From positions 19,193-83,192 of the forward strand of contig CALJVP010000007.1 in the NCBI GenBank assembly GCA_937773605.1: a DNA stretch of 64,000 bases, written 5' to 3'. Positions 51,749 to 63,542 of the stretch are shown in pieces. Position numbers and translations under genes: made by a program. The number at the start of each line of letters is the position of its first letter. Within the stretch, counting starts at the first letter, position 1. The stretch comes from an uncultured SAR86 cluster bacterium. GTDB lineage: Bacteria > Pseudomonadota > Gammaproteobacteria > Magnimaribacterales > Magnimaribacteraceae. A model generated the notes under the pieces. That model was not told where the DNA came from. It searched no databases and worked only from the letters and a program-made list of their open reading frames with translations.

Positions 51749-52674
51749 GTATATTGGTAATAGCAGAACATGATAATAAAGAATTAAAAGTTGCTACTTT
51801 AAATACCGTTGCAGCGGCTAGTGAAATTGGTGGTGATATAGAAATACTAATTGCAGGTAATGAATGCGAGGACGTAGCAAATCAAGCAGCACAAATCCCT
51901 GGAGTACAGAAAATTCTATTGGCTGACAAACCTGCTTATGCAAATTTCTTACCTGAAAACATAGGATCTTTAGTAGCAGAAATAGGGTCAAGTTACACGC
52001 ATATTCTGACACCAGCTACAGCCAATGGTAAAAACTTCTTGCCTAGAGTTGCCGCATCTTTGGATGTCGCTCAAGTTTCGGATATTAGTGCGGTAGTCAG
52101 CCAGGATACTTTTGAACGACCTATTTATGCAGGTAACTGTATAGCCACTGTCCAAAGTACAGATTCCGTAAAAGTAATAACCGTCAGGACTACAGGATTT
52201 GATGCTTGTGAAGCTTCTGGAGGATCTAGCCCTATAGAAGTTGTTGACTTGGATAAAGACCTGGCTATCTCGTCTTTTATGAAAGAAGAAATAGCTGTAT
52301 CAGATAGACCTGAATTAACTGCTGCTGATGTTGTTATTTCGGGCGGGAGAGGTATGCAAAATGGAGATAATTTCAGTCTTTTAAATGGTATAGCGGATAA
52401 ATTAGGAGCTGCAATAGGAGCCTCTAGGGCGGCTGTTGATTCAGGTTTTGTTCCTAATGATATGCAAGTGGGGCAAACAGGAAAAATAGTTGCACCAGAT
52501 TTATACATAGCAGTGGGTATATCGGGAGCCATTCAACATTTAGCTGGAATGAAAGACAGTAAAGTTATAGTTGCTATTAATAAAGACGAGGAAGCGCCTA
52601 TTTTCCAGGTTGCTGATTACGGCTTGGTAGCAGATTTATTTGAAGCTTTACCTGAGCTTGAATCTAAGCTTTAA
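51745..52674 (+). CDS. etfA: electron transfer flavoprotein subunit alpha
   Basis: [88 protein letters not shown]. Confidence 0.96.
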   Translation: MSILVIAEHDNKELKVATLNTVAAASEIGGDIEILIAGNECEDVANQAAQIPGVQKILLADKPAYANFLPENIGSLVAEIGSSYTHILTPATANGKNFLPRVAASLDVAQVSDISAVVSQDTFERPIYAGNCIATVQSTDSVKVITVRTTGFDACEASGGSSPIEVVDLDKDLAISSFMKEEIAVSDRPELTAADVVISGGRGMQNGDNFSLLNGIADKLGAAIGASRAAVDSGFVPNDMQVGQTGKIVAPDLYIAVGISGAIQHLAGMKDSKVIVAINKDEEAPIFQVADYGLVADLFEALPELESKL

Positions 52675-52684
52675 AATATAGAGT

Positions 52685-53785
52685 CTAGTATTTTCTAAGA
52701 ATTACACCGGACTCGATATGTTCGGTGTAAGGAAATTGATCGAACAAAGCAGTCTGGCAAATACGATGGCTTTTCTTCAGATACTCCAAATCTTTTAGTA
52801 AGGACTCAAAGCCACAAGATATATATACAATTTGTGGAAATTCTTTAACAGAACGTAAAGTTTCTTCGTCAAGACCACTTCTTGGTGGATCCAAAAATAT
52901 CGTAGAAAGATCAAAATTATGCAGATCAATATGGCTTAGTCTTCTGTACTCTCTTGTTCCTTTTAAAGCATCTAAAGTTTCGTGTCCGGATAATCTAGCA
53001 AAAGAAACATTATTTGATTTGTTTAATATTAGGTTTTTTTCAAGACCTTTAATACTAGGTCTGCTATTTTCTGTGGCTAACACTTTCCTAAAGATTTTAG
53101 AGAAAAGAATTGTAAAGGTCCCCAGACCACAATGGAGCTCAATTAAATCTCCATCCGTAAGTACATTTTTTTCAACCCAGTTAAGCATATCATTGCAAAT
53201 AAGAGGGTTGGTCTGACTAAAGCACTGCTCGTAGAGTCTAAGGTTGTATGTTAATTCATTAGTGCTATATTCTTCTGTTACATAATTTAATCCTTTGATT
53301 ATGCATTGCTTGTGACTTCTACCGATAATTGAGGACTCCACTAAAGAACTTAATTTTGTTGCTTTTTCTTCCCATTCTTTTTCAAGATATCTGTGGTAAA
53401 TCAGTGAAATCATGGATTCCCCTAGTTGCGATACTTGAAATTCAATCTGAAAAAGTTTATTTGAAAAATCTAAATCTTGATTTAAATAAAGAATAATTTT
53501 TTTCATTAATTCATTTATTTTAGGATGACAGATAGGAAGTTCTGTTATTTGAACCTTCTTTCCTTCTTGTACCATAGAGTAGCCTAATGCTTTATTGAAT
53601 TTTCTTAGTCCAAATTCAATTCTGGTCCTATAGCCTTCAGGAGGAGATTTAAAAATAGAGAATCTTTCGATTGAAGGTTTTATTTTGTCTATAAACAAAT
53701 TCTCTTTTACTTTGAGTTGTTCCTCATAGGAAAGAGCGGCATTCTTAGTCAAGGTTTGGTCTAAGGTGTTTTTTGGTTTCATCAA
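52685..53785 (-). CDS. trmA: tRNA (uracil(54)-C5)-methyltransferase
   Basis: [56 protein letters not shown]. Confidence 0.92.
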   Translation of the reverse strand: MMKPKNTLDQTLTKNAALSYEEQLKVKENLFIDKIKPSIERFSIFKSPPEGYRTRIEFGLRKFNKALGYSMVQEGKKVQITELPICHPKINELMKKIILYLNQDLDFSNKLFQIEFQVSQLGESMISLIYHRYLEKEWEEKATKLSSLVESSIIGRSHKQCIIKGLNYVTEEYSTNELTYNLRLYEQCFSQTNPLICNDMLNWVEKNVLTDGDLIELHCGLGTFTILFSKIFRKVLATENSRPSIKGLEKNLILNKSNNVSFARLSGHETLDALKGTREYRRLSHIDLHNFDLSTIFLDPPRSGLDEETLRSVKEFPQIVYISCGFESLLKDLEYLKKSHRICQTALFDQFPYTEHIESGVILRKY

Positions 53786-56700
53786 GAGTATCTCCTCGAG
53801 ATTTAGCTATCTTTTCTACCTGGTCAATTCCAATCTTTCCAACTCCAAAATATTTACTCTCAGGGTGCGCGTAATACCAACCGCTTACAGAAGCAGCAGG
53901 GAACATGGCATAACTTTCGGTAAGGGAAATACCAGTTGCTTTGGTTGCTTCTAATAAAGAAAATAATTTATCTTTTTCTGAATGATCAGGACAGGCCGGA
54001 TATCCTGGTGCTGGTCGAATGCCTTGATATTTTTCTTTTATAAGTTCTTCGTTAGAGAGATTCTCTTCCGCAGCGTAACCCCAGTGTAATGTTCTAACTT
54101 TTTCATGCATGTATTCTGCTAATGCTTCGGCCAATCTATCGGCCAAAGCTTTTAACATGATGGATGAATAGTCATCATTATTGTTTTCAAATTCCTTACA
54201 CTTTTCTTCAACTCCAAGCCCAGTAGTAACAGCAAAACCACCTAAATAATCTATTTTTTTTAGTTCTTTAGGAGCAATGAAGTCAGAAAGACAAGCATTT
54301 GGCCTCGTACCTTGTGGTTTTTGCTGACGCAGATTATTCAAAGTCTCAAGAACTAAATTTGAGTCTGGCTCGTAGATTTCAATATCGTTATGATTGATTT
54401 GATTTGCAGGCCAAAATCCTATGACGCCCGAAGTTTTAATAATGTCCTTTTGTTCAAGTTCATCTAGCATTTCTATTGCATCTTTAAATAATTGAGTCGC
54501 TGCTTCGCCAACGACTTTATCCTTAAGTATTTTTGGATAGCTTCCTGCTAAATCCCAAGATCTAAAAAAAATACTCCAATCAATATAATTTCGTAAGTCT
54601 TTTATTTTTATATCATTAAAAGCTTTTGTACCTAAAAAAGAAGGTTTAATAGGCTTAAATTCATCCCAATTAATTTGTGATTTATTATTGTTTGCATCTT
54701 CTAATTTCATCAAAGGTTTTGAGTCTGAGTTTTTTAGTCTCTCTCTAACTTCAACATAATCTTTCTTAATATCTTCTAAGAATGTATCTCTTTTATCTTC
54801 TGTAACTAAATTCTGAAGAACACCAACACTTCTAGAAGCGTCTATGACATGAATAACAGGGCCTGTCTTGTAGTTTGGCTCAATTTTTAGAGCTGTGTGG
54901 GCTTTTGAAGTAGTTGCCCCGCCAATTAATATAGGTATTTTTAGACCTTTACGAGTCATTTCTTCGGCAACGGTTATCATTTCATCTAAAGAGGGCGTTA
55001 TGAGACCGCTGAGGCCTACGAAATCTGCATTTTCAGCTATTGCGGTTTCTATAATAGTTTCAGTAGGAACCATGACACCCAAGTCTACAACCTCAAAATT
55101 ATTGCACTGAAGTATTACACCGACTATATTTTTACCAATATCATGTACGTCGCCTTTTACAGTTGCCATAACAATTTTTCCGTTTGTTTTGGCTTTTTCT
55201 GTCTTACTTTCTTCGATAAAGGGAACTAAATATGCAACAGCTTCTTTCATAACTCTCGCACTTTTTACTACCTGAGGAAGAAACATTTTTCCTTCTCCGA
55301 ATAAGTCGCCAACTATATTCATACCATCCATCAACGGACCTTCAATAACCTCTACGGGATTGGGTAAAGACAATCTTGCTTCTTCAGCATCTTCTATAAT
55401 AAATTTATTTATCCCATGGACTAAAGCATGGGATATGCGTTCACCTACTATTTTCTCTCGCCAGAGAAGTTTTTCAGTTTCTTTATCTTCCTCCCCCCCG
55501 AGATATTTCATGGCTGCATCTACAAGCTTTTCAGTAGATTCATTATTCTTATTTAAGATAACGTCCTCTACTAAAAGCTTCAGCTCTGGTTCTATGTCTT
55601 CATAAACAGTTAATTGACCTGCATTAACAATGCCCATGGTAAGGCCGTTTTTGATGGCATGAAAAAGGAATACTGAATGCATTGCTTCTCTAACGGGGTC
55701 ATTCCCTCTGAATGAGAAAGAAACATTGCTTATGCCCCCCGAAATTTTTGCGTGCGGCAGGTTTGTGGATATGTATTTGCATGAATCAATGAAATCTTTT
55801 GCGTAATTATTATGCTCTTCAAGACCAGTCGCTACGGCAAAAACGTTAGGATCAATAAATATATCTTCAGGAGGGAAATTTATTTCATTTACCAGTAATT
55901 CATAACATCTCTGTGAGATTTCACACCTTCTTTCATATGAATCTGCTTGACCGTTTTCGTCAAAAAGCATGACGATAACAGCCGCGCCATATTTCTTGCA
56001 TAAATTTGCTCTCTCATAGAATTCTTCTTTTCCTTCTTTTAGGCTAATAGAGTTCACAACGCATTTTCCTTGAAGAATCTTTAATCCTTCCTCTATGACA
56101 GTCCATTTAGAAGAATCTATCATTACAGGAACTTTGCATATATTGGGTTCTGTTGCTAATAGTTTAAGGAAATGTTGCATTTCCTTTTCAGAATCTAGCA
56201 TTCCTTCGTCCATATTTATGTCTATTATTTGAGCTCCTGACTCCACTTGATCTCTTGCTACATCAAGTGCTTCTTCATAATTCTTTTCTCTTATAAGACG
56301 AGCAAACTTGCGTGAGCCTGTTACGTTTGTTCTTTCTCCTACGTTTATAAAAAGAGACTCTTTGTTAATGAAGAGAGGTTCTAGGCCACTTAGCATGGAA
56401 GTAAAATCCCTATCAGGTATAAGTCTTGGTTTTGAGCCCTTTAATTTTGCTGAAATAGCTTTTATGTGATCGGGTGTTGTCCCGCAACAACCACCAACTA
56501 TATTTATGTGTTGATCTTCAACAAACTCATTTATAAGTTGAGCCATGGCCCCAGGTGATTCATCATAATCTCCCATTTCATTAGGCAGTCCTGCGTTGGG
56601 ATGTAGACTAATAGCCGTGTCTGCTATTTTACTAATTGAATGAAGGTGAGGACGAAGTTGCTCTGCTCCTAAAGCACAATTAAAGCCAATAGAATTTGGA

Positions 56701-57398
56701 TTGGCATGTTTCATGGAAGCCCAAAAAGCTTCCACAGTTTGACCTGACAAAGTACGACCTGAAGCATCAGTAATAGTGCCTGAGATCATGAGGGGTATCT
56801 CAAAATTTAATTCATCACATTTGTTTAAGTAAGCGAATATTGCAGCTTTAGCATTCAAAGTATCAAATATTGTTTCTATAAGAATAATATCTGCACCGCC
56901 ATCCATTAATCCATTAATGGCTTCTTGGTAATTTTCAACTAAATAATCAAAAGTAACATTTCTTGCTGCTGGATCAGATACATCGGGCGAAAGTGAAGCA
57001 GTACGATTTGTGGGACCTAAAACACCAGCAACTAAGGCTGCAGGATTAATCTTATTAATAGCTTTTTTTGCAAGCCTAGCTCCTTCTAAGTTCAATTGAT
57101 AAGTTACATGTTCAAGGCTATAGTCACTTTGAGAGATTGCATTAGAATTAAAAGTATTTGTTTCTATAATATCGCTACCTGCTTTAAGAAATGAGCAGTG
57201 AATTTCTTCTATCAATTCTGGTTTTGTAAGTGTTAAAAGGTCATTGTTACCTTTTAAATCTACCTTATGATCTTCAAACCTCTTACCCCTATAATCTTGT
57301 TCTTGAAGGTTTTCAGCTTGTATCATGGTTCCCATAGCACCATCTAAGAGATAGATCTTCTCCTTTAATAATCCTGAAAACTCAACTTTGGATAACAT
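53745..57398 (-). CDS. metH: cobalamin-dependent methionine synthase
   Basis: 1217 aa: homocysteine domain DGAMGTMIQ and [11 protein letters not shown], pterin domain [20 protein letters not shown]12 motif [21 protein letters not shown], activation domain [12 protein letters not shown]. Confidence 0.97.
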   Translation of the reverse strand: MLSKVEFSGLLKEKIYLLDGAMGTMIQAENLQEQDYRGKRFEDHKVDLKGNNDLLTLTKPELIEEIHCSFLKAGSDIIETNTFNSNAISQSDYSLEHVTYQLNLEGARLAKKAINKINPAALVAGVLGPTNRTASLSPDVSDPAARNVTFDYLVENYQEAINGLMDGGADIILIETIFDTLNAKAAIFAYLNKCDELNFEIPLMISGTITDASGRTLSGQTVEAFWASMKHANPNSIGFNCALGAEQLRPHLHSISKIADTAISLHPNAGLPNEMGDYDESPGAMAQLINEFVEDQHINIVGGCCGTTPDHIKAISAKLKGSKPRLIPDRDFTSMLSGLEPLFINKESLFINVGERTNVTGSRKFARLIREKNYEEALDVARDQVESGAQIIDINMDEGMLDSEKEMQHFLKLLATEPNICKVPVMIDSSKWTVIEEGLKILQGKCVVNSISLKEGKEEFYERANLCKKYGAAVIVMLFDENGQADSYERRCEISQRCYELLVNEINFPPEDIFIDPNVFAVATGLEEHNNYAKDFIDSCKYISTNLPHAKISGGISNVSFSFRGNDPVREAMHSVFLFHAIKNGLTMGIVNAGQLTVYEDIEPELKLLVEDVILNKNNESTEKLVDAAMKYLGGEEDKETEKLLWREKIVGERISHALVHGINKFIIEDAEEARLSLPNPVEVIEGPLMDGMNIVGDLFGEGKMFLPQVVKSARVMKEAVAYLVPFIEESKTEKAKTNGKIVMATVKGDVHDIGKNIVGVILQCNNFEVVDLGVMVPTETIIETAIAENADFVGLSGLITPSLDEMITVAEEMTRKGLKIPILIGGATTSKAHTALKIEPNYKTGPVIHVIDASRSVGVLQNLVTEDKRDTFLEDIKKDYVEVRERLKNSDSKPLMKLEDANNNKSQINWDEFKPIKPSFLGTKAFNDIKIKDLRNYIDWSIFFRSWDLAGSYPKILKDKVVGEAATQLFKDAIEMLDELEQKDIIKTSGVIGFWPANQINHNDIEIYEPDSNLVLETLNNLRQQKPQGTRPNACLSDFIAPKELKKIDYLGGFAVTTGLGVEEKCKEFENNNDDYSSIMLKALADRLAEALAEYMHEKVRTLHWGYAAEENLSNEELIKEKYQGIRPAPGYPACPDHSEKDKLFSLLEATKATGISLTESYAMFPAASVSGWYYAHPESKYFGVGKIGIDQVEKIAKSRGDTLDETKKHLRPNLD

Positions 57399-57485
57399 AA
57401 GCGCCTTATTTGCTCTAAAAGCAGCATTTTATAGGTTTTCTTAAACTAAATATATTTAAGTCAGGTATTACTATAAAATAAAGCC

Positions 57486-58073
57486 GTGAGTAACATAGAA
57501 ATCAGCAAATCAGCAGAGGATTATCTTCTAGAACTTCTGAATAAGCAGGATAAGGAAACTATAGGTGTTAAAGTCTTTGTAAGCGAACCCGGTACTCCTC
57601 ATGCAGAAACTTGTATCGCTTATTGCAAAGAAGAGGATGATATTTCAGGCTTTGATCTAGTTGCAGGCTATCAATTCCCTTTGTACTTAGAACAAAAATC
57701 TCTTTCATTCATAGAAGATGCAAACGTTGATTATTCTCCGGATAAATTTGGGGGAACTTTAACTATCAAGGCACCAAATGCCAAGGTGCCACAAGTAAAT
57801 GACGATGCAACATTGGAAGAAAGAATTAACTACATTCTCTACTCTGAGATAAACCCGAGTTTAGCGTCTCACGGAGGTGAGGTGTCTTTAATAGAAGTCA
57901 TAGATAAAGAGACAGCAGTTCTGCAGTTTGGAGGAGGGTGTCAAGGTTGCGGAATGGTAGATCTCACTTTAAAGGATGGTGTGGAAAAATCCCTCATTGA
58001 ACAAGTTTCAGAAATAAAAAAAGTAATAGATGTAACGGACCACACTTACAGAGAGAATGCTTACTATAAATAA
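57486..58073 (+). CDS. nfuA: Fe/S biogenesis protein NfuA
   Basis: A-type-like N-terminus plus NifU domain INPSLASHGGEVSLIEV...VLQFGGGCQGCGMVDLTLKDGVEKSL; GTG start. Confidence 0.92.
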   Translation: MSNIEISKSAEDYLLELLNKQDKETIGVKVFVSEPGTPHAETCIAYCKEEDDISGFDLVAGYQFPLYLEQKSLSFIEDANVDYSPDKFGGTLTIKAPNAKVPQVNDDATLEERINYILYSEINPSLASHGGEVSLIEVIDKETAVLQFGGGCQGCGMVDLTLKDGVEKSLIEQVSEIKKVIDVTDHTYRENAYYK

Positions 58074-58128
58074 AACGGTAACATCAATTAACAGTTGATT
58101 ATTCGCAAACTAAATATGAGGAAATAAT

Positions 58129-59526
58129 TTGTCTCAATTGAATGCAGATCCTTGCTATATTTTTACTGACACAGAGACCACAGGTCTTGATATAAACTTT
58201 TCTCAAATAATCCAAGTAGGTTCTATACTTACAGACGAAAATTTCACTACTGAGGCAACTCAAGATATAGGTAGCAATCTGTTGCCGTGGGTTGTGCCAA
58301 GCCCAGAAGCCTTTTTGGTCCACAAAAAGATAGACTGCCTGAAAGGCCAACTCCAGTCACATTACGAGATGATGATTGAGCTAAGGAAGGCGTGGTTAGA
58401 ATGGCCAAAAGGAAGAAATTCAGTTTTTATAACCTATAACGGTCATCGTTTTGATGAAGAACTCTTTAGAAGGCAATTTTATTGGTGTTTATTACCTTCT
58501 TACATAACCAATACATCGGGTGCTACAAGATTAGACATGATGAGCACTTTGCAACTAGTAGCTAATTTCTTTCCTAAAAGTCTTCAGCTGCCATCGTTCG
58601 AACCAGGTGAAGTGAGCATGAAATTAACAGACTGGTCTGAGGCCAATAATATTGAAGCATCAAATGCTCATGACGCATTGGCTGATTGCTATCTAATGTT
58701 AGAGTTAGCAAAGTTAGTAGAATCCAATGCTCCACAAGTTTGGCGAGCATCTCTTCAAGGCGCTTCTAAATTTGGGAATCTAAATATATTGCAATCAGAA
58801 CCTTTCGCGATGATGGGCGAGATAATAAGACGCAAAAGTTTCACCTACCCAGTAACCTTTTGTGGTCAAAACAGGAAAATGAATAATGAAGTGGCTGTTG
58901 CTGATCTTTATTTTGATCCCGATGAGTTAAATGATTTAACAGATACTGAATTGTTAGAGCAAATAGGCAATAGCGGCTCTGCTATTCGTAAAGTAAAAAT
59001 AAATAAAAGCATGCCTGTGATGTCTGCTAATTCCATACCAGAAATTAATAAGTATTTAGACATACCCTTTGAACAATTAGAGGAAAGGGCAAGGAAAATT
59101 AAGAATAATACAAATCTTCAAACCAGAGTAAGTGAGTTGCTTACCAATAATCAAGTGAATTACCCTCCACCTAAATATGTGGAACAGTCAGTCTACGCAG
59201 GTTTTGCTTCTGAAGCTGATCAATTATGGATGGAACGTTTCCATTCTTTACCTTGGGATGAAAGAGCAAAATTACTAGATGGATTTGAAGATAGCCGATA
59301 TAAAGAATTAGCGGAAAGACTCATTTGTTCAAATGTCCCTGAGCATGCTTCTCCTGAAGCCATGGGCCGTTATTCCAATTTTATGAATCAAAGACTTCAC
59401 GACAAAGGTCCTTGGTTAAGTTTAGAAAAGGGACTAGAAAAGACTAATAAATTACTTCTAGAGGCTACTGATGAAAAGAAATTAATACTAGAAGCTTTGG
59501 AAGATAATTTAACTAAAAAAAATTAG
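58129..59526 (+). CDS. sbcB: exodeoxyribonuclease I
   Basis: FTDTETTGLDINFSQIIQVGSILTDENF; ITYNGHRFDEELFRRQFYWCLLPSYITN; NAHDALADCYLMLELAKL; TTG start. Confidence 0.93.
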   Translation: MSQLNADPCYIFTDTETTGLDINFSQIIQVGSILTDENFTTEATQDIGSNLLPWVVPSPEAFLVHKKIDCLKGQLQSHYEMMIELRKAWLEWPKGRNSVFITYNGHRFDEELFRRQFYWCLLPSYITNTSGATRLDMMSTLQLVANFFPKSLQLPSFEPGEVSMKLTDWSEANNIEASNAHDALADCYLMLELAKLVESNAPQVWRASLQGASKFGNLNILQSEPFAMMGEIIRRKSFTYPVTFCGQNRKMNNEVAVADLYFDPDELNDLTDTELLEQIGNSGSAIRKVKINKSMPVMSANSIPEINKYLDIPFEQLEERARKIKNNTNLQTRVSELLTNNQVNYPPPKYVEQSVYAGFASEADQLWMERFHSLPWDERAKLLDGFEDSRYKELAERLICSNVPEHASPEAMGRYSNFMNQRLHDKGPWLSLEKGLEKTNKLLLEATDEKKLILEALEDNLTKKN

Positions 59527-59528
59527 TT

Positions 59529-60482
59529 TTATTTAACGAGAGAAATCCTTAGAAGCACTCCAAAATAAGGATGATCAACGTAATAGAACTCTTCTTCATC
59601 CATTTTTCTTTCTTCTTTTAATTCATATAAGTCTTCAAAATAAACTTTCGTAGTAGCCTTGGGCTCTTCGTTTAGCTTGATTTTATCAAGATTGATACTG
59701 TTCTCATTAAAATCTCCAAATCTTATTTTTATTTGCGATAAAATTGTATTCATCCAGTAAGAGCCATCGTCATCTGGTATGACCTCTGATTTAGTCAAGT
59801 CTTCCAGAATAGAATTGAAATTTTGAGGTTTTACTTCTACCTGTGTGTTTTCTTCTTTTGTTAAATTTGAAAATCTCAATATCATTTCACTGTGTAAATA
59901 TCTATCTTTGTAAATATTCAGCTGACCGTAGATTCTATCTTTACTGTCCGTTGCTTCAATATAGACAGGGCGGGCATTTGACTTAGAAAAGACGGGCTGA
60001 TACCAAGAACTTTCAAAAAGAACTCTATAACCTCTGCTTAGTTTTAGTTTTCTTACAACTTCATCGACCTGGGAGTTTAGAATAATTTTTTCATAAAATC
60101 TTACAGGAAGTCTTTTTTCTATCTTTATATTTTTGTCTTCATTTATGGTGTCCAATCTCTCTTCTTTTAGAATTTGATAATTGAAATTATTTATTTCCTT
60201 TCTGACGTTATCCTTTAATAAAGGTGAATCGACCAGAAGTTCAGTATCCGGTGATAATTCTATTAAATGTTCATTAAAATCAATATTTTTTAAAGTAGGC
60301 CACCTTTCTTGTTTATCTTTTTCTTCTATTTCAAGATGTTTAAGGACAATAAAATCAATTCTGTAAACAGGTGTTTTTTCTTTGTTGAATAATTGAGCAA
60401 GTTCTTTTAAAGGACTGTTTTCTTGACCAGCAACCAAAAAGGGTAAAAAAAGAAGATAGAAAAATGTAAAAGGTTTAAGCAT
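59529..60482 (-). CDS. CsiV-family exported protein
   Basis: Signal peptide MLKPFTFFYLLFLPFLVAG; YRIDFIVLKHLE..., C-terminal HPYFGVLLRIS; adjacent to mfd; start placed at the internal Met. Confidence 0.7.
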   Translation of the reverse strand: MLKPFTFFYLLFLPFLVAGQENSPLKELAQLFNKEKTPVYRIDFIVLKHLEIEEKDKQERWPTLKNIDFNEHLIELSPDTELLVDSPLLKDNVRKEINNFNYQILKEERLDTINEDKNIKIEKRLPVRFYEKIILNSQVDEVVRKLKLSRGYRVLFESSWYQPVFSKSNARPVYIEATDSKDRIYGQLNIYKDRYLHSEMILRFSNLTKEENTQVEVKPQNFNSILEDLTKSEVIPDDDGSYWMNTILSQIKIRFGDFNENSINLDKIKLNEEPKATTKVYFEDLYELKEERKMDEEEFYYVDHPYFGVLLRISLVK

Positions 60483-63465
60483 TAGCTCTAGTGCCGGTAA
60501 CTTGAATAACGGAATTGATTGTTTCAATTCTCTGTTCTAGCTTGTCGGGATTAATAATAGTAGTAGATTGATCAGAATCAATATAGAAAATATCAATTTT
60601 TTCTTTCTTCACATTCACTTTAGATACAGAATTTTCAAGAGCCATCAATTTAAGCTCATTTTGTAGAAAAAGGTTTCTAAGCTCTTCTGGAAATAAACCA
60701 AATCGATTAATCATCTCTATCTTTAATTCTTGCAGTTCATCTTTAGAATTAGAGGATGCGATTCTGTTATACATCAACAATCTTTGATTGAGATCAGGTA
60801 AATAATCATCAGGTATAAAGGATGACATTCCTAAATTAATTTCTGGACTTTTATCTAATTCTTCAAAATTAAGAACACCTTTTTTTATATAATCAGTAGC
60901 TTTCTTAAGAAGACGTGAATAGAGATCTAAGCCTATAGAGTCAAAAACTCCACTTTGATTAGATCCTAGGATTTCACCTGCACCTCTTATCTCTAGATCT
61001 TTTAAGGAAAGAAGAAAGCCAGCAGCTAGCGAATCTGTGTCCATTAAAGCTTCAAGTCTCGACTCAGCAGCCTTTTGATTAACAAGAAAGTTTGATTTTA
61101 GGAAATACGAATAAGCTTGCTTATCACCTCTACCGACTCTCCCTCTTAACTGATGAAGCTGAGCAAGACCAAGCCTGTCTGCTTGTTCCACGATAAGTGT
61201 ATTGGCATTTGAGACATCTATACCACTTTCTATGATAGTTGAACAAACCAAGACATCTATCTCTCCATTGTTAAATTCAATCATGGTGCTCTCAATCTCA
61301 GATGCTTTAAGTTTTCCATGCACAATTTCAACACGTAAATCAGGAAAAGCTTCTTTTATCCTTACTTTCCGATCTTGCACCAACCGTAGATCATTGCAAA
61401 GATAATAGGCTTGCCCTGATCTCATCAGCTCCCTTTGTATGGCTTCATTTATTAGGTTTTGATTGTATTTATAGACAAATGTCCTAACGGCAAGTCTGTT
61501 ACTTGGAGCAGTAGCAATAATAGAAAAATCTTTAAGTTCTGCCAGAGCAAAATTTAAAGACCTAGGGATGGGGGTGGCTGAAAGACTCAAAATATCAACT
61601 TCTTCTTTAAGCAATTTAATCTTTTCTTTTTGCCGTACACCAAACCTATGTTCTTCATCAATAATTAGAAGTCCTAAATCATTAAATTTTACCGTATCTT
61701 GAATAACTGCATGGGTGCCTATGAGAATATCTATTACGCCTGATTCTAATTCAGCCAGCATATTTTCTTTTTCTTTTTTTGTAAGATTTCTTGTCAATAC
61801 AGCTACATTTACACCGGTGTTTTGAAATCTCTCTGTAAATGTTTTGTGATGTTGAGAAGCAAGAAGGGTTGTTGGAACTAATATGCAAGTCTGTTTAGAA
61901 TTGTAGCTAGCTATAAATGAAGCTCTCAAGGCTACTTCTGTTTTACCAAAGCCCACTTCTCCACAAACCAAGCGGTCCATTGGTTTAACAGAAGAAAGAT
62001 CCGCAATAACTTCATTAATCGTTCTGTTTTGATCAAAAGTCTCCTGGTATGGAAAATTTGAAGAGAACTCCTCTAGTTCTTTTACAGGTATAGAATAATT
62101 AAAACCAACTTTAGACTCTCTTTTAGCTTGGAGTTCAAGCAATTCAGCAGCTGTATCAAAAGTTTGTTTCAGTGCTTTTTCTTTCCTTTTTTGCCAACGA
62201 GTTGAACCAAGAGAGTCCAGAGACTTGTCTTCAGGTCCAAAATACTTAGAAACTAAGTTCATGTGCTCTATGGGAACGTAAACTTTACTTTTCTCGGAAT
62301 ACTCTATTTGCAAACATTCAGTTCTACCGACGAAGCTTTCTATTTGTTTTAAACCTAAAAATCGACCTATACCATGAGACAAGTGAACGACTAAATCTCC
62401 TTCTTTAGGAAGTGTGTGCATAGGCTTAACGACATCGTTTTGAAGAGGAATTGCTTCATGCGAATCTTGTAAATTATCTTCAGATAAACCCACATTAAAA
62501 TAGTTAATTTGATTATCTTGAAAGAGTTCAGTGATCTCTATAAATTCAGTAAAAAGTTTCTTTGGGTGCAGAAGAGGTCTTTCCAGATCATATCTATATT
62601 CTTCAAATCTATTATCTATAAGACTTTGAAAAGCAACTGCGGCTTGAGCTGTATTTTGATCAAAATAAACAAACTGGAAGTTTTCAACAAACTTAATCAC
62701 AGAAGGTTTTGAATCGAAGAAGAGAGGAAGGTACATCTCAACCCCTTCAGCTTTTCTTCTTTTCATAACTCTGTTAAAAATATCAGAGTCTTTTTCAAAG
62801 GTATCAAAATTTAATCTCCAATTTTCTTTGAATTTAGCAGCACCTTTATCATCTTTAGGATATTCATAGGCAGGAAGTGAATTAATTTCTTCTGTTCTTT
62901 CCGTTGTTATTTGTGTTCTCGGATCAAAATATCGAATGGATTCTATTCTTTCTTCAAAGATCTCTAACCTCACAGGTTGTGAACTACCTGCAAGGAACAA
63001 GTCAATTAAGCTACCGCGCAGAGAAAAATCACCACTTTCAGTTACAACTTCCGTCCGTTTATAACCATTATCTTCTAAATCACTTATTACTGACTGTCTT
63101 TGAAATTGGTCACCTACCTTTAAATTATTAATATTGCTGACATGCAGATAGTTAGAACACGGACTCATTAATGTCTGTATTGACGACACGAGAGTCTTAT
63201 TTGTTTGTTTTGTTATGTTGGAGAGGGCTTTAATGCGCTCTGACCTAATATTAGGGGGTGATGAAAAAAAGTCGTAAGGCAGGACTTCGCTGTTAGGCAA
63301 GTGTATGAAATCTTGATCAGGATAAAGTGAGTTTAAGGCACTGTATACCTTGAAGGCTTCTCCTTGTGAACTCAGGACAATTAAATTATTTTTAGAATAA
63401 TCAAATCCTTTTTCCATAAGGTTGGAAGTAATTTTATTTATGTCATTTTTATCTAAGCTATTCAC
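60475..63465 (-). CDS. mfd: transcription-repair coupling factor
   Basis: GDLVVHLSHGIGRFLGLKQIE (RNAP-interacting domain), MDRLVCGEVGFGKTEVALRASF, DEEHRFGVRQKEKIK, TIIESGIDVSNANTLIVEQADRLGLAQLHQLRGRVGR. Confidence 0.95.
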   Translation of the reverse strand: MNSLDKNDINKITSNLMEKGFDYSKNNLIVLSSQGEAFKVYSALNSLYPDQDFIHLPNSEVLPYDFFSSPPNIRSERIKALSNITKQTNKTLVSSIQTLMSPCSNYLHVSNINNLKVGDQFQRQSVISDLEDNGYKRTEVVTESGDFSLRGSLIDLFLAGSSQPVRLEIFEERIESIRYFDPRTQITTERTEEINSLPAYEYPKDDKGAAKFKENWRLNFDTFEKDSDIFNRVMKRRKAEGVEMYLPLFFDSKPSVIKFVENFQFVYFDQNTAQAAVAFQSLIDNRFEEYRYDLERPLLHPKKLFTEFIEITELFQDNQINYFNVGLSEDNLQDSHEAIPLQNDVVKPMHTLPKEGDLVVHLSHGIGRFLGLKQIESFVGRTECLQIEYSEKSKVYVPIEHMNLVSKYFGPEDKSLDSLGSTRWQKRKEKALKQTFDTAAELLELQAKRESKVGFNYSIPVKELEEFSSNFPYQETFDQNRTINEVIADLSSVKPMDRLVCGEVGFGKTEVALRASFIASYNSKQTCILVPTTLLASQHHKTFTERFQNTGVNVAVLTRNLTKKEKENMLAELESGVIDILIGTHAVIQDTVKFNDLGLLIIDEEHRFGVRQKEKIKLLKEEVDILSLSATPIPRSLNFALAELKDFSIIATAPSNRLAVRTFVYKYNQNLINEAIQRELMRSGQAYYLCNDLRLVQDRKVRIKEAFPDLRVEIVHGKLKASEIESTMIEFNNGEIDVLVCSTIIESGIDVSNANTLIVEQADRLGLAQLHQLRGRVGRGDKQAYSYFLKSNFLVNQKAAESRLEALMDTDSLAAGFLLSLKDLEIRGAGEILGSNQSGVFDSIGLDLYSRLLKKATDYIKKGVLNFEELDKSPEINLGMSSFIPDDYLPDLNQRLLMYNRIASSNSKDELQELKIEMINRFGLFPEELRNLFLQNELKLMALENSVSKVNVKKEKIDIFYIDSDQSTTIINPDKLEQRIETINSVIQVTGTRANA

Positions 63466-63542
63466 GAATTACTTGATGTTTAAAAATGAAAATTATATAG
63501 GTAAGTGTATAATTATTTATTTTTAAATTCACCGAGGTTGCA

